A stretch of DNA of 64,000 nucleotides from DAISKN01 sp964553925 (GCA_964553925.1 CAZKNR010000208.1:1-64000); one strand, 5' to 3'. Counted from the first letter of the stretch, positions 32,348 to 41,467 are shown. Notes: generated by a model from the letters alone, not told the origin. A program made the numbers and translations.

Positions 32348-35149
32348 GTGGCCAAACCCGAGCCTGGACACGCATATTTCATCCCGCGGCTGAACGTCAT
32401 CTTCGGCGTAAGCTCGATAGCGCTTTTCGTCACGACCCTCTGGATGGTATGGGCGGACTACTCTCGCGAGTGGAAGTCCGTTCAGCGGCAGTTCTTCCAG
32501 TTGGAGCGCGAGACCACCGAGCGGCAGATCGCCGACGCCGACAAACGAGTGAACCGGAGGGAGCTCGAGCGGGTTACGGCCGACCTTCAGGCGGCTACCC
32601 AGGAGCTCGCGGCGAAGGAGGAGGAGATCCAGAAGCTCGAGAGCGAGGTCTTCGAGTTGAGCTCGAAATGGACCCTCTCCGACATCCGGGAGCGGGAGCT
32701 GAAGGCGGTCTATGACTCGGAGAAATTCTACTACGAGGAGGGCGCGCGCGCCCCGCTCGGAAAGAGGGTCTCCGCCTCCGAGTTCCAGGGTCTCGAAACC
32801 AACTTCCTCGGGGCCCGCGAGCTACGGCTCGCCATCGAGTTCGAGCGCAGTCAGAAACAGCGCCAGATTCGGGAGCTTCGAGCGAAATTCACGGAGCTGA
32901 ACGGGAACAAGGAGGCGCTGACCCAGGAGGCGGCTCTCCTGAGGCGAAAGTCCGATTCCATCGCCGTGAACTTCCCGAATATCTTCCGAAACCTTCCGGT
33001 CGTGGACTTCATCGATCCCAACATCGAGGTGCAGCAGGTCCTGGTGCGAAACGTCACCGAGGACCTGAACTTCATCCAGGTTCCGCGGATCGACCGCTGC
33101 CAGACCTGCCACCTGGGGATCGACAACCCGGCGTATGCGGACGCTCCGCAGCCGTTCCGGACCCATCCGAACCTCGAGCTCTACGTCGCGCCCGAGTCGA
33201 TTCACCCCCGCGACGACTTCGGCTGTACTTCCTGCCACGAAGGGCGTGGCCGCGCCATCACCTTCGCCGGGGTCGACCACACGCCTAAGACCGAAGAGCA
33301 GCAGCATGAGTGGGAGGAGATGTACGGCTGGAAGGAAGATCACTACTGGGACAAGCCGATGTACCCGAACGGCTACGCCGAGGCGGGCTGTCTGAGGTGT
33401 CATAAAGACCAGGTGCTGCTCCCGGGGGCTTCGAGCTTCAATCAGTCGAGGAGCCTCTACGAGCAGGCCGGATGCTGGAGCTGCCACAATACAACTGGGT
33501 TCGAGGATCGCCGGAAAGTCGGCCCGAATCTCCAGCACGTCGGCTCCAAGACCACGACCGACTGGGCTCTGCGGTGGGTGAAGGATCCGAAGAGCTTCAA
33601 GACCGCGACCTACATGCCCCGGTTCTGGAACCTCGAGAACAACCTCGACTCCGAGATCGGCGCGCGCAACGCGACCGAAGTCGCCTCGATCGTCTCTTAC
33701 GTCTTCTCGAAGTCCAAGCCCTTGACCTACGGTCCCGTTCCCGGCGGTGACGCCGCGAGCGGAAAGGCGCTCTTCGAGACCGTCGGCTGCCAGGGCTGTC
33801 ACATCGTCGAGGAGACGGATCTCGAGAATGTCGACTGGTACCGAAGGAAGGGGCCGAGCCTCGTGGGCGTCGGCAGCAAGGTGAATCGGGAGTTCCTTTT
33901 CAACTGGGTGAAGAACCCCAAGCACTACTGGGAACAGACGTTCATGCCGGACTTGAGGCTCACCGACCGCGAGGCGGCCGACATCACCGCCTTCTTGATG
34001 AGCTCCAAGAACGAGGCGTTCGAAGCGCTTCCCGTTCCCCAGATCGACGACGCCGCCCTCGACGAGATCACTCTCGAGTTCCTTCGCACCAGCCTCCCGC
34101 TCTCCCAGGCCGAGACCCGTCTCTCGGGGATGTCGCGCGACGATAAGGCCCTTTACTCCGGAGAGCGGTTGATCCTCCGCTATGGCTGCTTCGGCTGCCA
34201 CGACATCGAGGGGTTCGAGAACGCGCAGAAGATCGGAGTCGACCTTTCGACCTGGGGCTCGAAGATGGTGACCAGGCTCGATTTCGGCTACGTCGATATC
34301 GAGCACACCCGGAAAGCCTGGCTCGAGCAGAAGCTCGAGGCGCCCCGAAGCTACGACAACGGGAAGCTCAAGAGCCCGCCGGAGAAGCTTCGGATGGGTT
34401 ACTTCGGCTTCACCGATGCCGAGGTCGATACTCTCGTCCGACAGGTGCTGTCGCAAGTGCGCGACGAGCTTCCCCGCGAGGCGAGGAAGAACCTGAGCGC
34501 GAACGAGGCCTATGGCGAGAGAGCGCGGCGCCTCATTCACGAGTACAACTGCCGCGGCTGCCACATCGTCGACGGCTTCGGGGGTGGCATCTATCAGACC
34601 ATCGCCGATACCGGTCTGAGGCCGCCGAACCTCAATACCCAGGGGGCGCGGGCTCAGGCGGACTGGCTCTTCAGCTTCTTGAAGGCGCCGTCGACGGTCC
34701 GGTCCTGGTTGAACGTCCGAATGCCCACCTTCCACTTCGCCGACGAGGATGCCAACAAGCTCGTGCAGGGATTCATGGCGATGGAAGGGACCGATCCGTT
34801 CGAGACCGCGGCGGAGCATCACGCGGATCCGGCGTTGGTTCGAACCGGAGATCAGCTCCTGGTACGGCTCCAATGCGAGCGCTGTCACATCGCTTCCGCC
34901 GCCGGGAGCATGGAAGCCTCACAACTCGCGCCGAGCTTCCGACTGTCGGGAGAAAGGCTTCGCGAGGAGTGGATCGTGGACTGGCTGAAAGACCCGCAGT
35001 CGATCACTCCGGGGACCCAGATGCCCCAGTTCTGGCCGGTGGATCAAGCTGGTGGAACCCGTATCACGCCGCTCCCCGACGTCCTCGGCGGCGATCCCGA
35101 GGCCCAGATGCGGGCGGTCGCGGCCTATATCATGAGGTATACGCGCTAA
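32348..35149 (+). CDS. membrane-anchored octaheme cytochrome c
   Basis: 933 residues, GTG start with GGAG upstream. One N-terminal membrane segment (about residues 15-38) is followed by a long coiled coil (residues 45-210) and a large periplasmic part with eight CxxCH heme sites at C251, C293, C348, C376, C481, C614, C735 and C843. Several lie in repeated cytochrome c-like modules that end in Met-Pro segments (TYMPRFW, TFMPDLR, TQMPQFW) able to give axial Met ligands. Placed between cytochrome b and oxidase subunit II, it is the likely electron carrier from the Rieske protein to CuA. It overlaps the subunit II start by one base (TAATG). Confidence 0.93.
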   Translation: MAKPEPGHAYFIPRLNVIFGVSSIALFVTTLWMVWADYSREWKSVQRQFFQLERETTERQIADADKRVNRRELERVTADLQAATQELAAKEEEIQKLESEVFELSSKWTLSDIRERELKAVYDSEKFYYEEGARAPLGKRVSASEFQGLETNFLGARELRLAIEFERSQKQRQIRELRAKFTELNGNKEALTQEAALLRRKSDSIAVNFPNIFRNLPVVDFIDPNIEVQQVLVRNVTEDLNFIQVPRIDRCQTCHLGIDNPAYADAPQPFRTHPNLELYVAPESIHPRDDFGCTSCHEGRGRAITFAGVDHTPKTEEQQHEWEEMYGWKEDHYWDKPMYPNGYAEAGCLRCHKDQVLLPGASSFNQSRSLYEQAGCWSCHNTTGFEDRRKVGPNLQHVGSKTTTDWALRWVKDPKSFKTATYMPRFWNLENNLDSEIGARNATEVASIVSYVFSKSKPLTYGPVPGGDAASGKALFETVGCQGCHIVEETDLENVDWYRRKGPSLVGVGSKVNREFLFNWVKNPKHYWEQTFMPDLRLTDREAADITAFLMSSKNEAFEALPVPQIDDAALDEITLEFLRTSLPLSQAETRLSGMSRDDKALYSGERLILRYGCFGCHDIEGFENAQKIGVDLSTWGSKMVTRLDFGYVDIEHTRKAWLEQKLEAPRSYDNGKLKSPPEKLRMGYFGFTDAEVDTLVRQVLSQVRDELPREARKNLSANEAYGERARRLIHEYNCRGCHIVDGFGGGIYQTIADTGLRPPNLNTQGARAQADWLFSFLKAPSTVRSWLNVRMPTFHFADEDANKLVQGFMAMEGTDPFETAAEHHADPALVRTGDQLLVRLQCERCHIASAAGSMEASQLAPSFRLSGERLREEWIVDWLKDPQSITPGTQMPQFWPVDQAGGTRITPLPDVLGGDPEAQMRAVAAYIMRYTR

Positions 35150-35979
35150 TGGCAGATCAAAACGCCAAGCCCTACGTCAACCACGGGATGGCCATGGCCC
35201 TCGCCATCTGGGCAATCATCCTGCTCTCCGTTTTCTTCTTCTTCAAGTACCCGGTTCCCGAGCTGGCGTCGGATCGATCGGGCCTGGATACTCTCTACTA
35301 CGTCATCCTCGGGATCACCGGTGTCGCTTTCGTGCTGGTGCAGTTTTTTCTCGGACTCTACATCTGGCGCTTTCGGCACCGGGAGGGAGCTCAGGGAAGC
35401 TACTGGCACGAGAGCCACAAGATGGAGATGGTCTGGACGATTGGGACGGCGGTGGTGCTCCTCCCCGTCGTGTTCTCCGGTGTCGTGCTGTGGAGCCGGG
35501 TGCAGGCGGCGCCTCCCGATGACGCCTTCGTGGTGGAGGCGGTGGGCGCTCAGTTCCAGTGGGATTTCCGCTACGCCGGCGCCGATGGAGAATTCGGCGA
35601 GTTTCGCCCCGAGCTCTACTCTCTCGAGAACCCGCTCGGAATCGATCCGGAGGACGCGGCCTCGGCAGACGACTTCTTCCGCACGAATCAACTGGTCCTG
35701 CCGGTGAACCGTCCGGTCCACATCCGGCTCCGGTCCAAGGACATCCAGCACGCGTTCTTTCTTCCCAACTTCCGGGTGAAACAAGACCTCGTCCCCGGCA
35801 TGTCGACCTCGGTCACGTTCACCCCCATTAAAGTGGGGGAGTACGAGATCGCCTGCGCCGAGCTTTGCGGCCTCGGGCACTACCGCATGCGCGCCTTCCT
35901 CAGCGTGATGAGCGAGGGTGATTTTCAGAACTGGCTGTCGGAGCAGGCGGCCGCGACGGCGGCTTCCGTGAGTCCCTGA
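35149..35979 (+). CDS. ctaC: cytochrome c oxidase subunit II
   Basis: 276 residues from ATG 35149. Two membrane segments (about residues 18-36 and 52-74, with a third hydrophobic stretch near 95-115) precede the CuA domain. The copper ligands are all present: His201, then C236, C240, H244 and M247 in CAELCGLGHYRM. No cytochrome c domain is fused at the C-terminus, so an external c-type donor is needed, and the preceding octaheme gene is the obvious candidate. The true start was set by the overlap with the cytochrome stop; the open frame further upstream is antisense-like noise within the cytochrome gene. Confidence 0.95.
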   Translation: MADQNAKPYVNHGMAMALAIWAIILLSVFFFFKYPVPELASDRSGLDTLYYVILGITGVAFVLVQFFLGLYIWRFRHREGAQGSYWHESHKMEMVWTIGTAVVLLPVVFSGVVLWSRVQAAPPDDAFVVEAVGAQFQWDFRYAGADGEFGEFRPELYSLENPLGIDPEDAASADDFFRTNQLVLPVNRPVHIRLRSKDIQHAFFLPNFRVKQDLVPGMSTSVTFTPIKVGEYEIACAELCGLGHYRMRAFLSVMSEGDFQNWLSEQAAATAASVSP

Positions 35980-35992
35980 AGGAGATGATGGC

Positions 35993-37780
35993 ATGAGCGA
36001 CGGTCATGACGGCCACGGCCATGGCAAGCCGAGCTTTATAAGCACCTACCTCTTTACCTTCGATCACAAGATGATCGGAAAGCAGTACCTGACCCTCGCC
36101 ATGTCGATGGCGCTCGTGGGCGGGCTTCTCGCGATGCTGGTCCGCCTGCAGCTCGGGTGGCCGGGGACGCAGTGGCCCCTGGTGGAGAAGCTCTTCCCCG
36201 TGGGAATGGCGAGCGGGGTGATGACCCCCGAGTTCTACATCATGCTGTTCACGATGCACGGGACCATCATGGTGTTCTTCGTGCTGTCGTTAGCACCGGT
36301 CTCGGGCTTCGGGAATTTTCTCATCCCGCTCCAGATCGGGGCCCGCGACATGGCGTTTCCCTTCCTCAACATGCTTTCGTTCTGGACGGTGGTTCCCGGG
36401 GCGATCATCATCTTGACCTCGTTTCTGGTCGAGGGTGGCGCTTCCGCCTCGGGCTGGACCGCGAACCCACCGCTGTCGGCGATTCGCTCCGCGATTCCCG
36501 GATCGGGAACCGGTCAAACCCTCTGGATCGTGGGGATGATGTTCTTCGTCGCCTCGTTCACCATGGGCGGCCTCAACTTCGTGGTGACGATCTTCAGCCT
36601 GCGGACCAAGGGCATGTCGATGATGCGGCTCCCGCTCACCACCTGGGCGCAATTCACGGTCGGCGTTCTCGGACTCCTGAGCTTCCCCGCTCTCGCCGCC
36701 GCCTGCATCCTCTTGCTCTTCGATCGTGGGCTGGGAACGAGCTTCTACCTGCCGAAGGGGATCTTCATCGGAGAGACTCTCTTCCCCCACGAGGGCGGGG
36801 CGCCGCTTCTTTGGCAGCACCTGTTCTGGTTCCTCGGCCATCCCGAGGTCTACATCATCATGCTCCCCGCCATGGGCTTCGCCTCCGACATCCTCTCGAC
36901 CTTCAGCCGAAGGCCCATCTTCGGCTACCGGTCGATGGTCTACGCCATCGTTTCCATCGGAGCGCTGAGCTTCGTCGTCTGGGGACATCACATGTTCCTC
37001 TCGGGAATGAGCCCGTTCCTCGGAAGCGTCTTCGTCATGACCACCCTCGCCATCGCCATCCCGTCGGCGGTGAAGACCTTCAACTGGCTCGCGACCCTGT
37101 GGCAGGCGAGGATTCGCTTCACCACCCCGATGCTGTTCGCGCTCGGCATCGTCTCGCTCTTCGTGACCGGCGGGCTTACCGGTGTCTTTCTCGGAACCAA
37201 CGCCACCGACATCCAGCTCCACGACACCTACTTCGTCGTCGCCCACTTCCACTTCATCATGGCGGGGGCGGGCCTCTTCGGAGCTCTCGCCGCGGTCTAC
37301 TACTGGTTTCCGAAGATGTATGGCCGCTTCATGAGCGAGGGCCTGGGAAAGGTCCACTTCTGGTTGACGTTTCTCGCCTACTACGGGACGTTTTTCCCCA
37401 TGCACTATCTTGGTATCGCGGGCATGATGCGCCGAATCTATGACCCGAATACCTATGAATACTTGAAGCCGCTTCAGCCGGTGAACACCTTCATCACGAT
37501 TTGCGCTTTCGTCCTCGGAAGCGCGCAGCTCATCTTCGTCGCCAACTACTTCTGGAGCATGTACAAGGGCCGGGTCTGCACCGAGTCCAATCCCTGGGAG
37601 TCCAATGGGCTCGAGTGGTCGACGCCGCCGCTCCCCGGCCACGGCAACTGGGAGGGCGACATCCCCGAAGTTCACCGGTGGCCCTATGACTACAACCACC
37701 CGGACGAGAAGGCCGACCACACACCGCAGTGGAAGGCCCCGGCCAAAGTGAGTGCCGCCAAAGTGAGCGCGGGAGGATAG
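35993..37780 (+). CDS. ctaD: cytochrome c oxidase subunit I (A1-type heme-copper oxidase)
   Basis: 595 residues with 12 or more membrane segments. Heme and copper landmarks: MHGTIMVFF (low-spin heme His), GHPEVYIIMLP with His283, Glu285 and Tyr287 (CuB ligand, proton-gate Glu and cross-linked Tyr), WGHHMF with His332/His333 (CuB), and HDTYFVVAHFHFIM near the high-spin heme. The Glu in XGHPEVY defines the proton-pumping A1 group. A His/Gly-rich start (DGHDGHGHGK) is unusual but short. Reduces O2 to water. Thirteen bases after subunit II. Confidence 0.97.
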   Translation: MSDGHDGHGHGKPSFISTYLFTFDHKMIGKQYLTLAMSMALVGGLLAMLVRLQLGWPGTQWPLVEKLFPVGMASGVMTPEFYIMLFTMHGTIMVFFVLSLAPVSGFGNFLIPLQIGARDMAFPFLNMLSFWTVVPGAIIILTSFLVEGGASASGWTANPPLSAIRSAIPGSGTGQTLWIVGMMFFVASFTMGGLNFVVTIFSLRTKGMSMMRLPLTTWAQFTVGVLGLLSFPALAAACILLLFDRGLGTSFYLPKGIFIGETLFPHEGGAPLLWQHLFWFLGHPEVYIIMLPAMGFASDILSTFSRRPIFGYRSMVYAIVSIGALSFVVWGHHMFLSGMSPFLGSVFVMTTLAIAIPSAVKTFNWLATLWQARIRFTTPMLFALGIVSLFVTGGLTGVFLGTNATDIQLHDTYFVVAHFHFIMAGAGLFGALAAVYYWFPKMYGRFMSEGLGKVHFWLTFLAYYGTFFPMHYLGIAGMMRRIYDPNTYEYLKPLQPVNTFITICAFVLGSAQLIFVANYFWSMYKGRVCTESNPWESNGLEWSTPPLPGHGNWEGDIPEVHRWPYDYNHPDEKADHTPQWKAPAKVSAAKVSAGG

Positions 37781-37790
37781 GCGCGCGGCG

Positions 37791-38690
37791 ATGCTTCCAG
37801 TCGGACAGGAAATCCGCAGTCCCGGCGCGTTCGCTACCGTCGGGGACTATCTCGACCTGACGAAGGCGCGTCTCTCGCTCACTGTCGTCGCGTCGGGAGT
37901 CGTGGGGTACTGTCTCGGAGCTTCTTTCATCGAGCCCGCCCATCTCCTGTCGTTCACTCTCGGGACGCTCCTCCTCGTCGCCGGAGCGAATGCATTCAAT
38001 CAAGTCCTGGAACGCGAGACGGACGCCCGCATGCGGCGGACCGCTCAGAGGCCGATTCCCGCGGGACGGATCTCCGCCGCCGAGGCGGCCCTCGCCGCGA
38101 CGCTCGCGTCTCTTCTCGGGCTCGTCTTCCTTTTCGCCGAGAGCGGTCCTTTGAGCGGAAGCCTCGGCGCTCTCGCGCTCGCGATCTACGTCCTCGTTTA
38201 CACTCCGATGAAGCGGCGCTCGAGCTGGTCGACGCTTCCCGGAGCCGTCTCCGGCGCGATGCCGACGCTCATGGGCTACTCCGCGGCCGCGGGTACGCTC
38301 GCGGCGCCGGCGTGGTGTCTCTTCGGCATTCTCTTCTTCTGGCAGTTCCCCCACACCTGGGCCATCGCCGCTAGATACCGCGAGGACTTCGAGCGCGTTG
38401 GCAACCGCGCCCTTCCGGCGCGAGCGGTTTCTGCGGGGACCCTGATTGCCACCGGCGCGCTTCTTCTCACGAGCCTGCTGCCTTCGCTTTGGGGCGACGC
38501 CGGACTGGTCTACACCGTGGGCGCTCTGGTCCTGGGAGTGGCCTTCCTGGTATCGGCGGTTCGTTTCGGAAACGGCACCCGCCGAGCGCGAGCTACGGCG
38601 CTCCTCGCTACCTCTCTCCTCTATCTGCCGTTACTCCTCGCGCTCATCGCCTTCGGGGCTTTCGGGGTCTTCGGCGGAGGGGCGTTCTGA
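37791..38690 (+). CDS. ctaB: protoheme IX farnesyltransferase (heme O synthase)
   Basis: 299 residues, about nine membrane segments. The UbiA-family first Asp-rich region is NAFNQVLERETDARMRRT followed by QRPIPAGR, and the second is the YTPMKRRSSWSTLPGAVSGAMPTLMGY segment typical of CtaB/CyoE. It adds a farnesyl group to heme B to give heme O, which CtaA (end of the operon) converts to heme A for subunit I. Ten bases after ctaD. Confidence 0.95.
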   Translation: MLPVGQEIRSPGAFATVGDYLDLTKARLSLTVVASGVVGYCLGASFIEPAHLLSFTLGTLLLVAGANAFNQVLERETDARMRRTAQRPIPAGRISAAEAALAATLASLLGLVFLFAESGPLSGSLGALALAIYVLVYTPMKRRSSWSTLPGAVSGAMPTLMGYSAAAGTLAAPAWCLFGILFFWQFPHTWAIAARYREDFERVGNRALPARAVSAGTLIATGALLLTSLLPSLWGDAGLVYTVGALVLGVAFLVSAVRFGNGTRRARATALLATSLLYLPLLLALIAFGAFGVFGGGAF

Positions 38691-38691
38691 A

Positions 38692-39333
38692 ATGACACCC
38701 ACGCTCACCGAGCCCACTGTCTCGCGCGGCTCTGGAGGCGGCGTCGACGCCCTCGAGCCCGGATTTGGGGACTACGGCAAAGGGGGAGAGGGCGCCCACC
38801 GGATCGAGACCGCGAAGCTCGGGCTCTGGGTCGCCATGGGATCGATCACGATGCTCTTCGCCGCCTTCACCAGCGCGTATATTGTGCGGAGCGCGGGACA
38901 AGACTGGGTGCCGCTCGAGGTGCCTTCGATCCTCTGGTGGAACACCGCCATCCTCCTCCTATCCAGCGTCACCATGGAGATCTCCCGCCGGAGCTTCCAC
39001 CGCTGGCAGCCCATCACCTTTCGCAAATGGCTCCTGGTCACCGCCGTTCTCGGATCGGGGTTCCTCATCGGGCAGCTCTTCGCCTGGCGGGAGCTCTCCC
39101 GGCAGGGGATCTACCTCGTGAGCCATCCCCACAGCTCGTTTTTCTACGTGTTGACGGGGGTCCACGGAGTGCACCTCCTCGCCGGAGTGGTGGCGCTCTT
39201 CTACGTGCTCGCGCTCGCGCTCCGATACCGCTTGACCCCGGGCGAGTCGAGCTCGCCCTCGGTCGCCGCTACCTATTGGCATTTCGTCGACGGCCTCTGG
39301 CTCTACCTGATTGTCGTGCTGTTCTATTTGTAG
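38692..39333 (+). CDS. heme-copper oxidase subunit III homologue (first copy)
   Basis: 213 residues from ATG 38692, one base after the ctaB stop. Five membrane segments. ETAKLGLWVAMGSITMLFAAF near residue 45 and the C-terminal YWHFVDGLWLYLIVVLFYL are diagnostic for subunit III; FFYVLTGVHGVHLLAG precedes it. This copy keeps the long N-terminal tail. Subunit III stabilises the oxidase and its proton uptake. The next gene is a second, divergent copy. Confidence 0.92.
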   Translation: MTPTLTEPTVSRGSGGGVDALEPGFGDYGKGGEGAHRIETAKLGLWVAMGSITMLFAAFTSAYIVRSAGQDWVPLEVPSILWWNTAILLLSSVTMEISRRSFHRWQPITFRKWLLVTAVLGSGFLIGQLFAWRELSRQGIYLVSHPHSSFFYVLTGVHGVHLLAGVVALFYVLALALRYRLTPGESSSPSVAATYWHFVDGLWLYLIVVLFYL

Positions 39334-39341
39334 GAGGAAGA

Positions 39342-39950
39342 ATGAGTAACACCGCCGCGGCGATGACCTCGCCCTGGACCGGCACCGCGAGTCCCTTCGG
39401 GGTCTCGTGGCAGAAGTTGATGATGTGGATCTTCATCATCACCGATGCCTTGCTTTTCGCCGGTCTCCTCGTGGGCTACGGGGTCGTGCGGGTCGCGAGC
39501 CCGACCTGGCCGGAGCAGTCCCTCGCTTTCAACATGAACTACATCACCTTGATGACGTTCACCCTCATCACCTCGAGCGCTACCATGGCCTGCGGCGTGG
39601 CCGCGGCGATGGCGGGAAACAAGAAGCACGTGACGTTGTTCCTGTGGCTGACCATCCTCGGAGGCCTCTCCTTTCTGGGAATGCAGGTCTACGAGTGGTC
39701 CCACTTCATCCACGAGGGCGCGCGCCTCACGAGTAACCCCTGGGGTGTGCCCCAGTTCAGCGCCTCGTTTTTCATCATCACCGGCTTTCACGGGATGCAT
39801 GTGACCACCGGGGTCACCATCCTCTTGATTGTGGCCATCCGGTCGGCGCTGGGGAAGTACTCGGTTCAAGGGGTCGAGAACGCGGGCCTGTACTGGCACT
39901 TCGTCGACCTGGTGTGGGTGTTCGTGTTCGCGCTGTTCTACCTTGTGTAG
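39342..39950 (+). CDS. heme-copper oxidase subunit III homologue (second copy)
   Basis: 202 residues from ATG 39342 with AGGAGGAAG just upstream. Same five-segment fold: KLMMWIFIITDALLFAGLL at the first helix, SASFFIITGFHGMHVTTGV in the middle and GLYWHFVDLVWVFVFALFYLV at the end, all subunit III signatures. It differs strongly from the first copy, so this is an old duplication or a two-subunit arrangement, as in some caa3/SoxM-like clusters. Subunit IV follows. Confidence 0.92.
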   Translation: MSNTAAAMTSPWTGTASPFGVSWQKLMMWIFIITDALLFAGLLVGYGVVRVASPTWPEQSLAFNMNYITLMTFTLITSSATMACGVAAAMAGNKKHVTLFLWLTILGGLSFLGMQVYEWSHFIHEGARLTSNPWGVPQFSASFFIITGFHGMHVTTGVTILLIVAIRSALGKYSVQGVENAGLYWHFVDLVWVFVFALFYLV

Positions 39951-39979
39951 GCTGGTGTAGGTCAAGGAGCGAAGAAACA

Positions 39980-40297
39980 ATGTCGACACACGCGGAATCG
40001 GCGGGAGGCCACGGCTACAAGGGTTACTGGCTCTTGTGGATCGTGCTCCTGGTGCTCACCGTTACGATGATCTTCATCGGCGAATCGCAGCTGGGAAAGG
40101 CTTCGCAAGCGACCCTGCTCCTCCTTGGCTCCTCTCTCAAAGCGAGCCTGATCATCTTCTTCTACATGCACCTGAGGTTCGAGAACCGAAACCTGATTCT
40201 CATCGTCCTCGTCGGAATTTTCGTGACCAGCGTCCTGATGTTCGTGGTTCCGGCCTACGACGGGACGCAGATTCTCGAGCACCGTTTGTTCCGATGA
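39980..40297 (+). CDS. cytochrome c oxidase subunit IV (CyoD/CtaF-like)
   Basis: 105 residues, ATG 39980 with AAGGAG upstream. Three membrane segments: GYWLLWIVLLVLTVTMIFIG, LLLLGSSLKASLIIFFYMHLRFE and LIVLVGIFVTSVLMFVV. The SSLKASLIIFFYMHL segment is the signature of bacterial oxidase subunit IV, an assembly and stability subunit. Its stop overlaps the next start (ATGA, 40294-40297). Confidence 0.92.
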   Translation: MSTHAESAGGHGYKGYWLLWIVLLVLTVTMIFIGESQLGKASQATLLLLGSSLKASLIIFFYMHLRFENRNLILIVLVGIFVTSVLMFVVPAYDGTQILEHRLFR

Positions 40298-40557
40298 GCT
40301 CGAAGAAAATCGCAGCCTTGACGCTGGCCGCGGCGCTCCTCCTGGCGTTCGGCTACGTCGAGACCGCGTCGGCGCAGTGCGCGATGTGCCGCGCCGCGCT
40401 CGAGCAAGACGGAGGCCGGCTGGCGGCCGGCTTCAACCGCGCGATCTTGTTCCTCCTGGCGATGCCTTACGTCGTATTCGGCTCGATCGCTGGATCGTGG
40501 TATTGGAAGCGCCGAAAATCGGGAGGCGCCCTCGGAACCGAGAGCCCGGCCAAGTAG
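40294..40557 (+). CDS. small membrane protein with CxxC, oxidase-cluster associated
   Basis: 87 residues. A signal-like first segment ends in ASAQ, immediately followed by CAMCRAAL, a CxxC pair, then a second membrane segment (AILFLLAMPYVVFGSIAGSWYW) and a Lys/Arg-rich tail. Short proteins of this form occur in oxidase clusters of Acidobacteria and Bacteroidetes. The CxxC faces the periplasm and could bind copper or act in thiol exchange during CuA/heme assembly; this is an inference. Translationally coupled to subunit IV. Confidence 0.75.
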   Translation: MSSKKIAALTLAAALLLAFGYVETASAQCAMCRAALEQDGGRLAAGFNRAILFLLAMPYVVFGSIAGSWYWKRRKSGGALGTESPAK

Positions 40558-41467
40558 GTTTCTCGCCACCGCCGCCTGGTGGCTCCTCGGTTACACCGTT
40601 CTCGTCATCCTTTGGGGCGCCTTGGTCCGTGCCACCGGCGCCGGCGCGGGATGTGGAAGCCACTGGCCCCTCTGTAACGGTGTCGTCATCCCGAGGGAGC
40701 CGACCGTCGAGACCCTGATCGAGCTCAGCCATCGTCTGTCGAGCGGCCTGCTGGGAATCCTGGTCGTCGCCTTCACCGTCTCTCTCTTCCGGGTTCTTCC
40801 TTCGGGCCACCCCGCGCGGCGACTCGCCGTCGTCTCGCTTCTCCTGGTCGTCGCGGAAGCGCTCATCGGGGCGGGACTGGTCCGGTTCGAATGGGTGGCC
40901 TCGAACGTTTCCGAGGCGAGAGTCTACGTGATGGCCTTCCACCTGGTGAACACGTTCCTTCTCCTGGCGGCGATGACCCTTACCGCGTGGCTCGCGGATA
41001 AGGACGGGGCGCTCGAGCGAAGCCCCTCTTCCGGGGCCGCGGCACCCTCGCTGTGCGCGCTTCTCGCCGTACTCGTCGTCGGCGCGAGCGGAGCCGTCAC
41101 CGCGCTCGGCGACACCCTGGTCTTCACCGAGGGCATCGCTCCCGCGGACTCGCGCCTGGTCGCGAAGCTGGTGGCCTCGCGCTTCTACCATCCGACGACG
41201 GCCCTCCTCGCCTTCGCCGTCGTCGCCGCAGTCGTGCTCCGGCTCCGGCCCAGAGTCGGAGAGAGAGCGCGTCGCCACGGCCTTACGGCCCTCGCGGTCT
41301 TCGCGGCTCAGCTTCTTCTCGGGGCCGTCAACGTCTTCCTCAAGGCGCCGGTCTGGATGCAGCTCGTTCACCTGGGAGCCGCGGATGTGCTCTGGATATT
41401 CCTGGTGCTGATGACGGCCGAGGCGTTGACGACGGCCCGGGGAACCCCGGGGTCTGCTATGCTTTAG
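40553..41467 (+). CDS. ctaA: heme A synthase (CtaA/COX15), start codon not identified
   Basis: Oxidises heme O to heme A for subunit I. Seven to eight membrane segments. The signature ALVRATGAGAGCGSHWPLCNG with its Cys pair, the heme His in IELSHRLSSG, FHLVNTFLL, YHPTTALLAF and LVHLGAADVLW give the CtaA His pattern. The first membrane segment (RFLATAAWWLLGYTVLVILW) is conserved and clearly in frame from about 40553, but no ATG, GTG or TTG precedes it in that frame before 40622, where a TTG would fall after most of this helix. The coordinates therefore begin at the first protein-like codon. A non-standard start, an indel near the previous stop, or a start inside the upstream gene are the options. 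Confidence 0.85.
   Translation, partial: SRFLATAAWWLLGYTVLVILWGALVRATGAGAGCGSHWPLCNGVVIPREPTVETLIELSHRLSSGLLGILVVAFTVSLFRVLPSGHPARRLAVVSLLLVVAEALIGAGLVRFEWVASNVSEARVYVMAFHLVNTFLLLAAMTLTAWLADKDGALERSPSSGAAAPSLCALLAVLVVGASGAVTALGDTLVFTEGIAPADSRLVAKLVASRFYHPTTALLAFAVVAAVVLRLRPRVGERARRHGLTALAVFAAQLLLGAVNVFLKAPVWMQLVHLGAADVLWIFLVLMTAEALTTARGTPGSAML

Noticed and set aside
32822..34888. 688-residue minus-strand open frame
   Set aside because: Antisense of the octaheme cytochrome, which has eight heme motifs and a good start.
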